Shown one piece after another: positions 10,240 to 20,449 of a stretch of 64,000 bases of DNA. Below the pieces are notes generated by a model that worked only from the letters and a program-made list of their open reading frames with translations, was not told the origin of the DNA and did no database searches. Every line of letters starts with the position of its first letter. The first letter of the stretch is position 1. The DNA comes from Anolis sagrei (lineage: Eukaryota; Chordata; Lepidosauria; Squamata; Anolidae), in the NCBI RefSeq assembly GCF_037176765.1, contig NC_090025.1, positions 13,561,545 to 13,625,544 on the forward strand, given 5' to 3'. A program made the position numbers and the translations under genes.

Positions 10240-10716
10240 CACTCTCATAACCACCATGTCAGACTACACAGAGAAGCCATTGAAATACACAACCATGTGG
10301 ACAATTTCAACAGAAAGGAGGAAACCATGAAAATGAACAAAATCTGGCTACCAGTATTAAAAAAAAACTCTAAAATTACAACAGCACAACAACAGAGAGG
10401 AAACAAACAAGAACATCTAATCACCTCTCAACAAAAGTTTGCTCTAGGCACTGTCAAGCCATTGTATGCTAATCAAGGTGGTCAGTTGAAACATTCACAC
10501 CTAGCTCCAGCAGACAAGAGTCCTTTGTCTCACCCTGGTCATTCCACAGATGTATAAACCCTTTTTCCTAGTTCCAACAGACCTCACTACCTCTGAGGAT
10601 GCTTGCCATAGATGCAGGCAAAACGTCAGGAAAGAATGCCTCTAGACCATGGCCATATAGCCCGAAAAAACCTACAACAACCCAGTGATTCCAGCCATGA
10701 AAGCCTTTGACAATAC
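10240..10716 (+). mobile_element. Penelope-like element 3' end with coding tail
   Basis: The open stretch encodes the words REAIEIHNHVDNFNRKEE and KIWLPVLKKNS. This resembles the C-terminus of the GIY-YIG endonuclease of Penelope-like retroelements (REAIEI.K....NFNREEG...S..W.P). It is followed by GGAAACAAACAAGAACATCT, GCTAATCAAGGTGGTCAGTT, GATGCTTGCCATAGATGCAGG (split) and GAAAGCCTTTGACAATAC. This copy ties the many short GTCAGGA-GAATGCCTCTAGA fragments of the window to the Penelope group. Confidence 0.7.
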
Positions 10717-10944
10717 AATATATAACAAAGTAATATAATAAATAGGGTTCTAACCCTAACCCTCTGTCAGCTCTAGCTCCCCATGCAGGGACATGAGAGA
10801 AGCCTCCCACAAGGATGGTAAAAACATCAAAACATCTGGGCATCCCCTGGGCAGTGTCCTTACAGACGGCCAATTCTCTCACACTAGAAGCAACTTGCAG
10901 TTTCTCAAGTTGGTCCTGACACCAAAAAAGGGTTATACTCCACC

Positions 10945-11115
10945 AATGTGGTGTAGTGGTTTGAGTGCTGCACTATAACCCTGAAGACCCAGGTTTGATT
11001 CCCCACTTGGCCATGGAAACCCACTGGGTGATCTTGAGCAAGTCAGCCCCAGAAACCTCTATGATAGGGTTGACTCAAGTTGGAGAACACATGAAAGCAC
11101 ACAACAGAGAAGAAA
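10945..11115 (+). mobile_element. tRNA-derived SINE (type C)
   Basis: It starts with CCAATGTGGTGTAGTGGTTT, a tRNA-like head with the box-B-like GGTTTGATTCCCCACTTGG, and continues with CATGGAAACCCACTGGGTGA to a tail with AGCACACAACAG. Copies in reverse are at 14857-15115 and 25392-25617. Confidence 0.75.
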
Positions 11116-12220
11116 AGTAATTAAAAAGTTGATGTCATAGTGTGGTTGAAGATGAGCTTTGATCCATGAAGCGTTTCATCCAAATTTTATTGTGGTCATT
11201 AACTTATTCTGCAGCTTGGGGCAAGCTTCCCTGTTGCCTTGCTCCTACCATCTACCAAGTGGAGCTTATACTAGTGACCTTTCCCCTGGTATGTTTTCCT
11301 TGTCAAGAGCCATTTTTGAAAAGGGACTTTTATGAGAAGACCATTGTCTTCGGTTCTGAAAGCTGTGTTTATACCCAAGCCATCGTTGTTGTTTGTGAAG
11401 CCAGGCTTCTTAAGCCAGATGGCGCATTACAGCGCAACACTCACAAAAACTTGCAAATCTAAAATTAATTGGACAGATTGAAAGGTCAGCAAGTGAGAGC
11501 CACTATGGAAAAAATTATGATTTCTTTTTCATGTGTTACTTGCATATATATATATTAACTGTTAATACCTAAAGATGATTTCTTGCCAAACTGGCATCTC
11601 GGGTATCTCTTTATGAGAAGCATAAAATAATACAGAGGTTGAACAACCTGCTGATAAATTGAGATAATGCAATTATTTCAGCATGGTTTGGTCAATATAG
11701 TGAACACTCAGGTTTCTCTGCATGCTGTAATGTAACTGAAGCATAAGAAAAGTTCAGCTCAAAATGTGGTAGCAAACAATCTCCCTATTTATTGGGGAAA
11801 TGGTTTCAAAATGCATTTAAAAAAAATGTGTGGGTAATGTCTGGCAAACTCAGCAACCATGGATTAAACGATTTCCACACCCTGTGTATCTCCTTGCACT
11901 TCCCACTGACAAGCAAAACCAGAATAGATTAAGCAACGAGCTCCAGATGGAAGAATATGTTATGCAAAACAAGGTAAATGTTGCTAGCATGCACAGCATT
12001 TAGCAATCACAGAACTAAGTGTCATGGTGCATCATTTGGATTGTTTGAGTGCATCATTTCATATGTATTTGAATCTGTGTTGGATGTACCTCCAGATACT
12101 TCACAATGATATTGCTTAGCAGCAAGAAACATGTTTACAATCAGTTTGTCGTCCCCATCCCCCTCCCCACCTTCTCATTCTAGTTTGCACAGTTGTTCTC
12201 TCTCTCTCAAACTAAAAGCG
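11116..12220. other. No recognisable feature
   Basis: Apparently single-copy sequence. A 98-codon plus-strand frame at 11166-11462 has no family match, no clear splice context and ordinary intronic composition, so I do not call it a gene. Confidence 0.45.
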
Positions 12221-12224
12221 TTTC

Positions 12225-13615
12225 ACCACCTTTCCTAATGCCGTGACCCCTTAATACAGTTCTTTATGTTGTGGTGACCCTCACCATAACATGATTTACG
12301 TTGCTACTTCGTAACTAATTTTGTTACTGTTCTAAATCATAATGTAAATATCTGATGTTGTTGTTCATTCGTTCAGTCGTCTCCGACTCTTCGTGACCTC
12401 ATGGACCAGCCCACGCCAGAGCTCCCTGTCGGCCGTCACCACCCCCAGCTCCTTCAAGGTCAGTCCAGTCACTTCAAGGATGCCATCCATCCATCTTGCC
12501 CTTGGTTGGCCCCTCTTCCTTTTGCCTTCCACTTTCCCCAGCATAATTGTCTTCTCTAGGCTTTGCTGTCTCCTCATGATGTGGCCAAAGTACTTCAGCT
12601 TTGTCTCTAGTATCCTTCCCTCCAATGAGCAGTCGGGCTTGATTTCCTGGAGGATGGACTGATTGGATCTTCTCGCAGTCCAAGACACTCTCAGGATTTT
12701 CCTCCAACACCACAGCTCAAAAGCATCTCTTTTTCCTTCGCTCAGCCTTCCCTAAGGTCCAGCTCTCACATCCGTAGGTGACTACAGGGAAAACCATGGC
12801 TTTGACTAGGCGGATCTTTGTTGCCAGTCTGATGTCTCTACTCTTTACTATTTTATCAAGACTGAACATTGCTCTCCTCCCAAGAAGGAAGCGTCTTCTG
12901 ATTTCCTGGCCACTGTCTGCATCTGCAGTCATCTTTGCACCTAGAAATACAAGGTCTGTCATGGCTTCCACATTTTCTCCCTCTATTTTCCAGTTGTCAG
13001 TCATTCTTGTTGCCATAATCTTGGTTTTTTTGACGTTTAGCTGCAATCTGGCTTTTGCGCTTTCTTCTTTCACCTTGATTAGAAGGCTCCTCAGCTCCTC
13101 CTCGCTTTCGGCCATCAGGGTGGTGTCATCTGCATATCTGAGGTTGTTAATGTTTCTTCCAGCAATTTTCACCCCAGCTTTGCATTCATCCAGTCCCGCA
13201 CATTGCATGATGTGTTCTGCATACAAGTTAAAAAGGTTGGGTGAGAGGATGCAGCCTTGCCGTACGCCTTTCCCAATCTTGAACCAGTCTGTTGTTCCGT
13301 GGTCAGTTCTTACTGTTGCTACTTGGTCCTTGTACAGATTCCTCAGGAGAGAGACAAGGTATCTGATATCTGATATGAAGGGTGTATTTTCATTCACTGG
13401 ACCAAATTTGGCACAAATACCTGATACACTCAAATTTGAATATTGGTGGGGTTGGGGGGGATTGATTTTGTCATTTGGGAGTTGTAGTTGTTGGGAATTA
13501 TAGTTCACCTACAATCAAAGAGAATTTTGGACTTCACTAACAATGGAATTGAACCAAATTTGGCACACAGAACTCCCATGACCAACAGGAAGCACTGGAG
13601 GGTTTGGGATGAATT
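12225..13615. mobile_element. Long-family hAT copy split by a Bov-B LINE
   Basis: The left part (12225-12356) has CTAATGCCGTGACCCCTTAA and AATCATAATGTAAATATCTG. It resumes at about 13367 with TTTTCATTCACTGGACCAAA and GGGAGTTGTAGTTGTTGGGA, and ends near 13615 without its right TIR. The left TIR is eroded. Confidence 0.8.
12357..13366 (-). mobile_element. Bov-B (RTE clade) LINE, 5'-truncated
   Basis: The minus strand encodes an RTE-type reverse transcriptase: LLRNLYKDQVATVRTDHG, GVRQGCILSPNLFNLYAE, the catalytic motif LRYADDTTLMAESEEEL, KTKIMATRMTDNWKIEGE, VTYGCESWTLGKAERRK, then after one frame change LKYFGHIMRRQQSLEKTI, ARWMDGILEVTGLTLKEL and RLNE. It ends with GAGTCGGAGACGACTGAACG and a GTTGTTGTT-like tail in reverse (12357-12372). 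Flanking TATCTGAT (12349-12356 and 13367-13374) is the target duplication. About 1 kb remains of a 3-kb element. Confidence 0.92.
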
Positions 13616-13617
13616 GA

Positions 13618-14235
13618 CAGTGATTTAGGAGAGAGTCTACACAGCAATGTGCCTTTTACTGAATGTACTGGGAAGGTCAAGAATCTACCTCTCTTCTGTG
13701 TTGGATTTGCTGAGTGCAAATTATATTTGTACCTTGAGCTCATTTTGTACCAACTAAAGTAACTTTAGGACAAAAGGAGACAGTGGGGGGCAGAGAGCGA
13801 AACTGAGACATTTCAAAAGCAGCTGGAAAAATTGACAGAGGAGGAATAGAATAGAATAGCTTGATTTGTCATTGTGCTATTACACAACTAATTTAAATGC
13901 CTTCTCCAGCACACCACAAAACAACACACCCATCCCTTCACACCCCAACCACCACTGCACAGCCCCCAATGCTACATCAATGCGAAACTATAGAGTTCAA
14001 CATAGCCACAACTCTAGGAAAAAAGCTATCTCTCAGTCTGTTTGTCACGCTGTATCATCGGCTAGATGGCAATAATTCAAAAAAAGAATATGCGGGGTGA
14101 GATGGATCCCCAAGAATGTTTTCAGCTTTCTTAAGGCTGCAGAACCAATAAAGTTCCTCCAAAGAGGGGAGAGGACAACCAATTATTCTTTGTGCAGAAA
14201 TGGTGACTATCAGGATAGTCCCAATGGAATCAAGG
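13618..14235. other. Unassigned, possibly an old LINE 3' part
   Basis: 13855-13890 (GAATAGCTTGATTTGTCATT) and the A/C-rich 13905-13985 look like a reversed retroelement end, but I cannot assign a family. The remainder shows nothing recognisable. Confidence 0.3.
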
Positions 14236-14388
14236 GCCCTTCCACACAGTCCTTATATACCAGGGTCTGATCTTAGAATATCTGCTTATCCCAGGTTTTC
14301 TGGCAGTGCAGAGTCATATAATTCATTTCAAACCAGATAACCTGGGATCAGATCTTGGGATAGAAGGACTGTGTGGAAGGTGCTCAAG
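14236..14388. mobile_element. MITE of the GGGCCCTTCCACACAG family
   Basis: The left end is AGGGCCCTTCCACACAGTCC and the right end GGACTGTGTGGAAGGTGCTC, forming inverted repeats. The interior has TATCTGCTTATCCCAGG and GGGATCAGATCTTGGGATAG. Confidence 0.75.
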
Positions 14389-14391
14389 CCA

Positions 14392-14800
14392 ACCAGAGGG
14401 TTTTTATTCATTTATATCCACCTTTATCACATTCATAAGACTCAAATAACTTTTAAAAGGTTAAAACAGATACAATTTAGGTTATTCAAAAATTAAAAAT
14501 AGCATTAAATTTAGATTAGAATTAAAATCAGTTTAATACATGGCCTTTAAAACAAATAAAGCATATATTACATTCTTGAAGGCCCTTTGCTCCTGAGCAA
14601 TCTGCCCTCAGAGTCCTGTTCAAACAAACAACCCTCCACCTGCCTATAAAAGGACAGGGCAGAGAGCTCCGGTCTAATCTCGCCAGGAAAACAGTTTGAG
14701 AGCTCAGTCATTGAGAAAGTACTCTCCTGTTTCTCTTCCAGATGTATTTGGAGGATAGTGGAACAGAAGGACCTTTCCAGATCTCAAAACACAAGTAGAG
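14392..14800 (-). repeat. Probable old LINE 3' region
   Basis: TTTTTATTCATTTATATCCACC reads, in reverse, like the GGTGGATATAAATG tail of CR1/L2-type LINEs. Downstream wording (GAGAGCTCCGGTCTAATC) has a UTR-like look. The clade cannot be fixed and no coding part is clear. Confidence 0.35.
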
Positions 14801-14856
14801 ACATGTGGCAGAAGACACTCCTGTAAATAATCTGGTTTTGAGTTGTGTGCTGCTGC

Positions 14857-15115
14857 TGCTCTTGTTGTTGTGTGCCTTCAAGTCATTTCCAATTCACGGT
14901 TACTCTTAAGGTGAAGCTATCACAGGGTTTTCTTGGCAAGATTCGGTTGGTGGGGGTTTGTCTTTGTCTTCCTAAAAAGTTGACAGAGTGTGACTTGCCC
15001 AAGGTAATCAGGTGGGTTCCATGGATGATCAAAGATTTGAACCCTTGTCTCCAAGGTTATCATCCAATGGTAAAGCCACTACATCAGACTGGATTTCTAT
15101 CAAAGCTCCATATTG
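14857..15115 (-). mobile_element. SINE type C, reverse copy
   Basis: In reverse it spans the tail (TTGTTGTGTGCCTTCAAGTC), the middle (GGGTTTTCTTGGCAAGATTC, GAGTGTGACTTGCCCAAGG) and the tRNA-like head ending near 15115. It is nearly full length. Confidence 0.75.
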
Positions 15116-15185
15116 CTTCTGATTAACAGTACTTTGAATTGAACTAGTGAGCAGGCTTCATTCTGCAGAATTAGCAGTTCAGAAG

Positions 15186-15560
15186 GTAAAGGCAAAGATA
15201 AAAGTATTCCCCTGACATTAAGTCTAGTCGTGTCTGACTCTGGGGGTTGGTGTTCATCTCTGTTTCTAAGCCAAAGAGCCGGTGTTGTCCGTAGAGACCT
15301 CCTAGGTCATGTGGCTGGCATGACTGCATGGAGTGCTATTACCTTCCCGCTGGAGTGGTACCTATTGATCTACTCACATGTGCATGTTTTCGAACTGTTA
15401 GGTTGGCAGAAGCTGGGGCTAACAGCGGGAGCTCACCCCGCTTCCCGGATTCAAACCTGCGATCTTTCAGTCAGCAAGTTCAACAGCTCAGAACTTTAAC
15501 TCACTGCACCACCAGAAGCTACTTGCAGTTTCTCAAGTTGCTCCTGACATGACAAAAAAC
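15186..15560 (-). mobile_element. SINE type A, near full length, with a type-B-like tail
   Basis: In reverse it runs from AGGTAAAGGCAAAGATAAAA and CCTGACATTAAGTCTAGTCG through GTGGCTGGCATGACTGCATG and TGTGCATGTTTTCGAACTG to the tRNA-like head near 15515. A SINE tail (CTACTTGCAGTTTCTCAAG, 15518-15560) follows, so two SINEs are fused or nested. Other type A copies: 20147-20449, 23275-23480, 24964-25300, 50825-51095, 56322-56890, 62984-63110. Confidence 0.75.
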
Positions 15561-16245
15561 AAAACAAAAACCAGGTGTAATTTTTTATTTTTCTTCTGGT
15601 AGAAGACTATTTTAAGTTAACAACTCAAATTATCTATTTTAATCAATTAAAACGATAGATGCCCCAACCAGCAAGGTTTCCCAAAATGAGACCCCAAAAC
15701 ATAGAGAGTTGGCACATAAGGAACTTCGAAACTGGACAGCTGGATTGGAAGCCACAGCAGTGCTTGCTATAAATACAGCACAGAGCCTCAAACTGAATGA
15801 TTACAAAAATGTGGATTAGCTGCAAAACAAGGTGAATTTTTTTAAAGTATTCTGTGTGAGAGGAGATACTGAAAAGGAAGCAATGTTTTTCATTTGCATG
15901 AACTGTTCACACATGGCCCTAGACTCTAGAAAGCAGTTAAACAGCACTGCAGCCGTACTCTTCCCTGGTATGTATGTTACAGTTGCCTTGCAAACCACAA
16001 TGTATAGCGTAGTGGCCTGTTCCAGATGGCTTGTAAGTACCTGCTGTGTTTTATGAACCAAGGAAGAAATGTCTGCGGAGTAGTATTGCCAAATTTCAAA
16101 ACCTGGCCCTGAATCTTTAATTGTCATAGGCTCAAGAAGGAGAAAGGGGAGCGGATTCTGCAATTTTGATAGCCTCCACTCCAAGCGAAAGCAAAGGCTT
16201 AGGTGGAAGTCTCCAGCATACTACAATTTGGAAGTACTAATTGGT
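15561..16245. other. No recognisable feature
   Basis: Single-copy-looking sequence. Minus-strand frames at 15816-16184 show no family or splice signals I can support. Confidence 0.45.
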
Positions 16246-16249
16246 TTGA

Positions 16250-16575
16250 ATGTATTGTCGAAGGCTTTCATGGCCGGAATCACTGGGTTGTTGTAGGTTT
16301 TTTCGGGCTATATGGCCATGGTCTAGACTTAGAGGCATTCTCTCCTGAAGTTTCGCCTGCATCTATGGCAAGCATCCTCAGAGGTAGTGAGGTCTGTTGG
16401 AACTAGGAAAAAAGGTTTATATATCTGTGGAATGACCAGGGTGGGGCAAAGGACTCTTGTCTGCTGGAGCTAGGTGTGAATGTTTAAATTGACCACCTTG
16501 ATTAGCATATAATGGCCTGATAGTGCCTGGAGCAAACTTTTGTTGAGAGGTGATTAGATGTCCTTGGTTTGGTAA
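16250..16575 (-). mobile_element. Penelope-like 3' end
   Basis: It starts with TGTATTGTCGAAGGCTTTCA, includes GGTTTTTTCGGGCTATATGG and GCCTGCATCTATGGCAAGCA, and ends in GAGAGGTGATTAGATGTCCT. This is the same end as at 10240-10716 in reverse, here without the coding tail. Confidence 0.75.
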
Positions 16576-16656
16576 TTGGTTTGTAATTGGTTTGCTCCTG
16601 TAGTTTGCAAAGACTTTCCAGGTGGTGAGATGGAGCTAGAAGACTACATAATTTAG

Positions 16657-17255
16657 TAGGCTTGGGCACAGATTCAGAGTGGTCGGCTTGTTCGGCTTGA
16701 CCGAATGGCCGTAACGGTAAGGGCTCAGCTGTCACATTTTTTGTCCATTATGGGACCATGTGGCAGCCGATCCCAGCTCCTCCTCCCCTATTCGGAACCA
16801 CGCAGCACGGAAAGGCTGCAGCATGCTGTTTGCACGGGGTTTTCCTGTGAGCCCTGCCTGTTGGGCCATTCAGAATAGAAGAATGCTGTGACGTGTCTTA
16901 CGCAAGCTGTGTCTAAGGAAAGGGTCCCAGGAAGGATGCTTCTTTAACCCTGTTCTTCAATCCCAGACTCCCTTGAAAGGAAGATAGGAAACAGTCCCAA
17001 GAGGGGTGCTTCCTTAACCCTGTTCTTCAAACCCAGGCTTCCTTGAAAGGAAGATAGGAAAGTGTCCCAGGAACACAAAGGGGAGCCTTGTAAGTTCCCC
17101 ATTCCCACCAATGGGCTGGATCATCTGGCTGCAGACTGGAAACGGCTATTTGGCAACCCACCAATTTTTGGGTGCCACGCAAAAATGGGTCCCCAGGTCG
17201 CCTGGAATTCTGCCAACAGAAATGGATTGAGGTTCAGCCAAAATGCACAAGCCTA
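16657..17255. mobile_element. Unclassified DNA transposon with an internal duplication
   Basis: The ends TAGGCTTGGGCA and TGCACAAGCCTA are near-inverted repeats bounding about 600 bp. The flanks share ATTTAG (TAATTTAG left, ATATTTAG right), a possible 8-bp duplication of hAT type with two changes. Inside, a unit of about 70 bp containing TTAACCCTGTTCTTCAA and CCTTGAAAGGAAGATAGGAA occurs twice (about 16910-16990 and 16992-17062). No transposase is encoded. Confidence 0.55.
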
Positions 17256-18103
17256 ATATTTAGTTAACTTCTTCCTTCCGCTTTAGTTGTTGTAGCGCCA
17301 GGGCTCATCCTCTGCTCCGCAACCACTTTCTGCTTAGAAGTAGATTTAACGAAAGGTTCCTTAACCTATCTCTTGACCTAGGAAAAGATCTTTAGTTGAT
17401 ATTTCTGTCTCTATTTCCAAAGCAAAAGCATGTTATTAGATTAAATGCTCATGATTCCATTTCCTCAAGCAAAAGAGCAGCAGCAGTTGGTACATAATGC
17501 ATAACGCTTCATGATATAACCTGTCTTTAATTCTCAAGTTTCGGCCCTGAAAATACAGGTATTTCAGTACACTGACCCTTTGTTCCCAGGAAAACAGTAG
17601 AATAATTCTAAACTAGCCGCAATCTCATCACCAGGTCTGATCTGGGGGAACACGTTTAAAAAGTAAAACAATCACCTCTCACAGACTTGTGGATGCTCAC
17701 ATATTTCAGAAGAGTTCTGCCAACAAGGTGACTCCTAATGTTATCAGCATGTTTTTAATAAAATGCATAAAATATGAAATGAGAACAGGTGGCATAATAT
17801 TTGCGCAAGATTAAAGAAGTCACTGTTCTTTGTCTGTCTATAACGATCTTCTCCATACTGGCATCCTCTAGATGGGTTGGACTACAAGCCCCATTATTCC
17901 CAGAATGAATGGCTAATGGCTGGCAGTGGGGAGAGGTGTAGTTTAATACATCTGGAAGGCCCCAGATTGGGAAAGCCTGGCTTACAGAGTGCATTTATTG
18001 CATAAGAGATCTCAACCAAGCAATTGTTTTTATTGTGAGGGTCAATCAGTAGCACTGGTCTTCCTAATGTTGTTGGGAGTGAAAATTGAGAGAACTCCTG
18101 TGT
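17256..18103. other. No recognisable feature
   Basis: Single-copy-looking sequence. A weak MITE-like phrase (GGACTACAAGCCCCATTATTCCC) near 17878 is too isolated to call. Confidence 0.4.
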
Positions 18104-18111
18104 ATTTAGTG

Positions 18112-18852
18112 CAGTGTTTTTCTTCCTTCCTAATGCCGCAATCCCTTAAGACAATTCCTCATGTTATGGGGACCCCCAACCATAACATTATTTCCATTGC
18201 TACTTCATAAGTGTAATTTTGCTACTTTTATGAATTGTAATGTAAATATCTGATACGCAGGATGAATTTTCATTCACTGGATCAAATTTGGCACAAATAC
18301 CCAATATGCCCATATTTGAATACTGGTGGGATTGGGCGGGAGATTGATTTAGTTATCTGAGAGTTGTAGTTGTTGGGATTTATAGTTCACCTAAAATCAA
18401 AGAAAATTCTGAACTCCACCAATGATGGAATTGAACCAAACTTGCCACACAGAACTCCCATGACCAACAGAAAATACTGGAAGGCTTTGGTGGGCATTGA
18501 CCTTCAGTTTTGGAGTTGTAGTTCACCTACCTCCAGAGAGCACAGTGGACTCAAACAATGATGACTCTGGACCAAACTTGGTACGAATCCTCAATATACC
18601 CAAATGTGAACACTGGTAGAGTTTGAGGAAAACAGGCCTTGATATATGGGAGTTGTGGTTGCTGGGATTTATAGTTCACCTACAATCAAAGAGCATTCTG
18701 AACCCCACCAATAATAGAATTGGGCCAAACTTCCCACACAGAACCCCCATGACCAACAGAAAATACTGTGTTTTCTGATGGTCTTTGGTGACCTTTCTGA
18801 CACCCCCTTGCGAAGCCCCCTGGGATCCCAACCCCCAGGTTTAGAAACACTG
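18112..18852. mobile_element. Long-family hAT copy, complete, 741 bp
   Basis: It runs from CAGTGTTTTTCTTCCTTCCT to CCCAGGTTTAGAAACACTG. Flanking 8-bp duplications are ATTTAGTG (18104-18111) and CTTTAGTG (18853-18860). The interior has the standard order: TGATACGCAGGATGAATTTT, GGGAGTTGTGGTTGCTGGGA and CCATGACCAACAGAAAATAC. No nested insertion is seen, so it is a good reference copy for the family. Confidence 0.92.
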
Positions 18853-18860
18853 CTTTAGTG

Positions 18861-20146
18861 GATATTCTGAGTGTTCCCTGCCAAAGAAAACCCAGTAAAA
18901 TTCATATGGTTTCCATAAGTTGACAGGCAATTCAAACAAGAAGAGAGAAATTCAGCAGGTGTTGCTTTGATGCAACCAAGCAACAACTCCTGTTGAAATG
19001 TCATATTCTAAACAGCCATGAAAGGCACTTGGACCCTTTCCAATTTTCACTATGCCAGCCATAGTTCATCTTAAATATCATCATTTTTCCCTACAGGGAA
19101 GAATGACAGTTGGATGCCACAAACATTCAATTGTTGAGATTGTGTCCATTACATTAGCTGAATGTTTTCTTTCCATGTTTTTTCAGTACAGTTGGATCTC
19201 CATTTTTACAGATTCTGCACCTACAGATTCAACCATTCACAACTAAAAATATTTTTAAAATCCCAAATGCAAACCTTGATTTTGCTGTTTTATATAAAAA
19301 ACACAACTGTATATAATGGGTCTTGAGTATCAATTGATTTTGTTATCTACAGGGCATACTGAAACCAAACCCCAAAGACCCACTGCTCATTCTTATAAGG
19401 GTACTATGTCAATGTGTGTGTGTGTGTGTGTTTACATGGATGTATGCGTGCGAATGGACGGATGTTGTTCTCTTGTTTGTCTTCCTGGAAGCAATGAAAG
19501 AAATTAGGGAGAAATTGGGAGTATTGCTTCACATGACTATTACAGTACTAAGAACAGAAACTCCTTGTCAGGACGCTATCAAATATTACATATTCAAATC
19601 AGAGTTAGTCCCTCTTTTTATAGGCTCAATGCTTCCCACACTTTTAACAGGAGCCTGATTCACTGACATTTAGCAAGTGAGTTTCCACGCCACAATTCTG
19701 TGCCAGCCAATTCTCTGCCAATCTGTTGCTAAAGGCACAGTAGAAACCAAAGCAAAGTGAAGATGATGGGATATAAATAAATATTTGATATATTTCTCTA
19801 CCAAAATTTAGAACCAGATTTAGCACAAGAGAACTAGCTGGCAGGCAGCAAATTAACTTAAATTCTAGTTCCAGAGAATGTAGGCCAAAGCCGGAGTGGC
19901 CGTTACACCATCCAACCGTTGCCATAGCTTCGCCATTGTTGCTTAGGAACCGGAAGCCTTTCCAGTGCTTAATGGTTGCCTTGTACTGGTTTGCTGGAAG
20001 CTGAATGTACACAGCGATGCCTTGTTTTTTTCTTCCTTAATGGAAGGAGCAACTGAGGCCCTTGCCTCGTCTACAGGTGCCACCCTTTGAATTGGGCAAG
20101 ATGACCTCTTCCCCTTGGTAAGCAAAGGGAGTCAAGCATGAACCCT
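18861..20146. other. No recognisable feature apart from a short (GT)n
   Basis: A (GT)n run lies at about 19411-19431. The rest is AT-rich, single-copy-looking sequence without exons I can support. Confidence 0.45.
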
Positions 20147-20449
20147 CAAACCACTGAGCTGCTGAACTTGCTGACCAAAAGGTTAAGGGTTCGAATTTGG
20201 GGACGGGTGAGCTCCCGCTGTTAGCCCCGGCTTCTGCCAACCTAGCAGTTCAAAAACATGCAAATGTTAGTAGATCAATAGGTACCACTCCGGCGGGAAA
20301 GTAACGGCGTTCCATGCAGTCATGCCTCCACCTTGGAGGCATCTACAGACAATGCCGGCTCTTCAGCTTAGAAATGGAGATGAGCACCGCACCCCCAGAG
20401 TAGGACACAACTAGACTTAATGTCAAGGGGAAACCTTTACCTTTACTAA
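20147..20449 (+). mobile_element. SINE type A, full length
   Basis: A tRNA-like head (AACCACTGAGCTGCTGAACT, box-B-like GGTTCGAATTTGGGG) is followed by GAGCTCCCGCTGTTAGCCCC, CATGCAAATGTTAGTAGATC, GTAACGGCGTTCCATGCAGT and a tail ATGTCAAGGGGAAACCTTTACC-like. Confidence 0.85.

Larger units (their letters stand above)
10016..10930 (+). mobile_element. SINE type B split by a composite insertion
   Basis: The SINE head is at 10016-10103 (CCCGGTGGAGCAATGGGTTA to ATCTGGGGAGAGCAGG). Its body and tail resume at 10764-10930 (CTGTCAGCTCTAGCTCCCCA, CAACTTGCAGTTTCTCAAG). The 660 bp between hold a LINE 3' tail (10104-10235) and a Penelope-like end (10240-10716). A short CCCTAACCCTAA-like run near 10745-10762 is incidental. 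Confidence 0.75.

Noticed and set aside
10744-10763. CCCTAACCCT, a telomere-like run
   Set aside because: Less than three units at a junction of retroelements; not evidence of an interstitial telomere.
11166-11462. 98-codon frame with hydrophobic stretches
   Set aside because: No family resemblance, no splice context and no neighbouring exons; random frames of this size are expected.
12778-13503. A 241-codon plus-strand frame
   Set aside because: It is the antisense shadow of the Bov-B reverse transcriptase on the minus strand.
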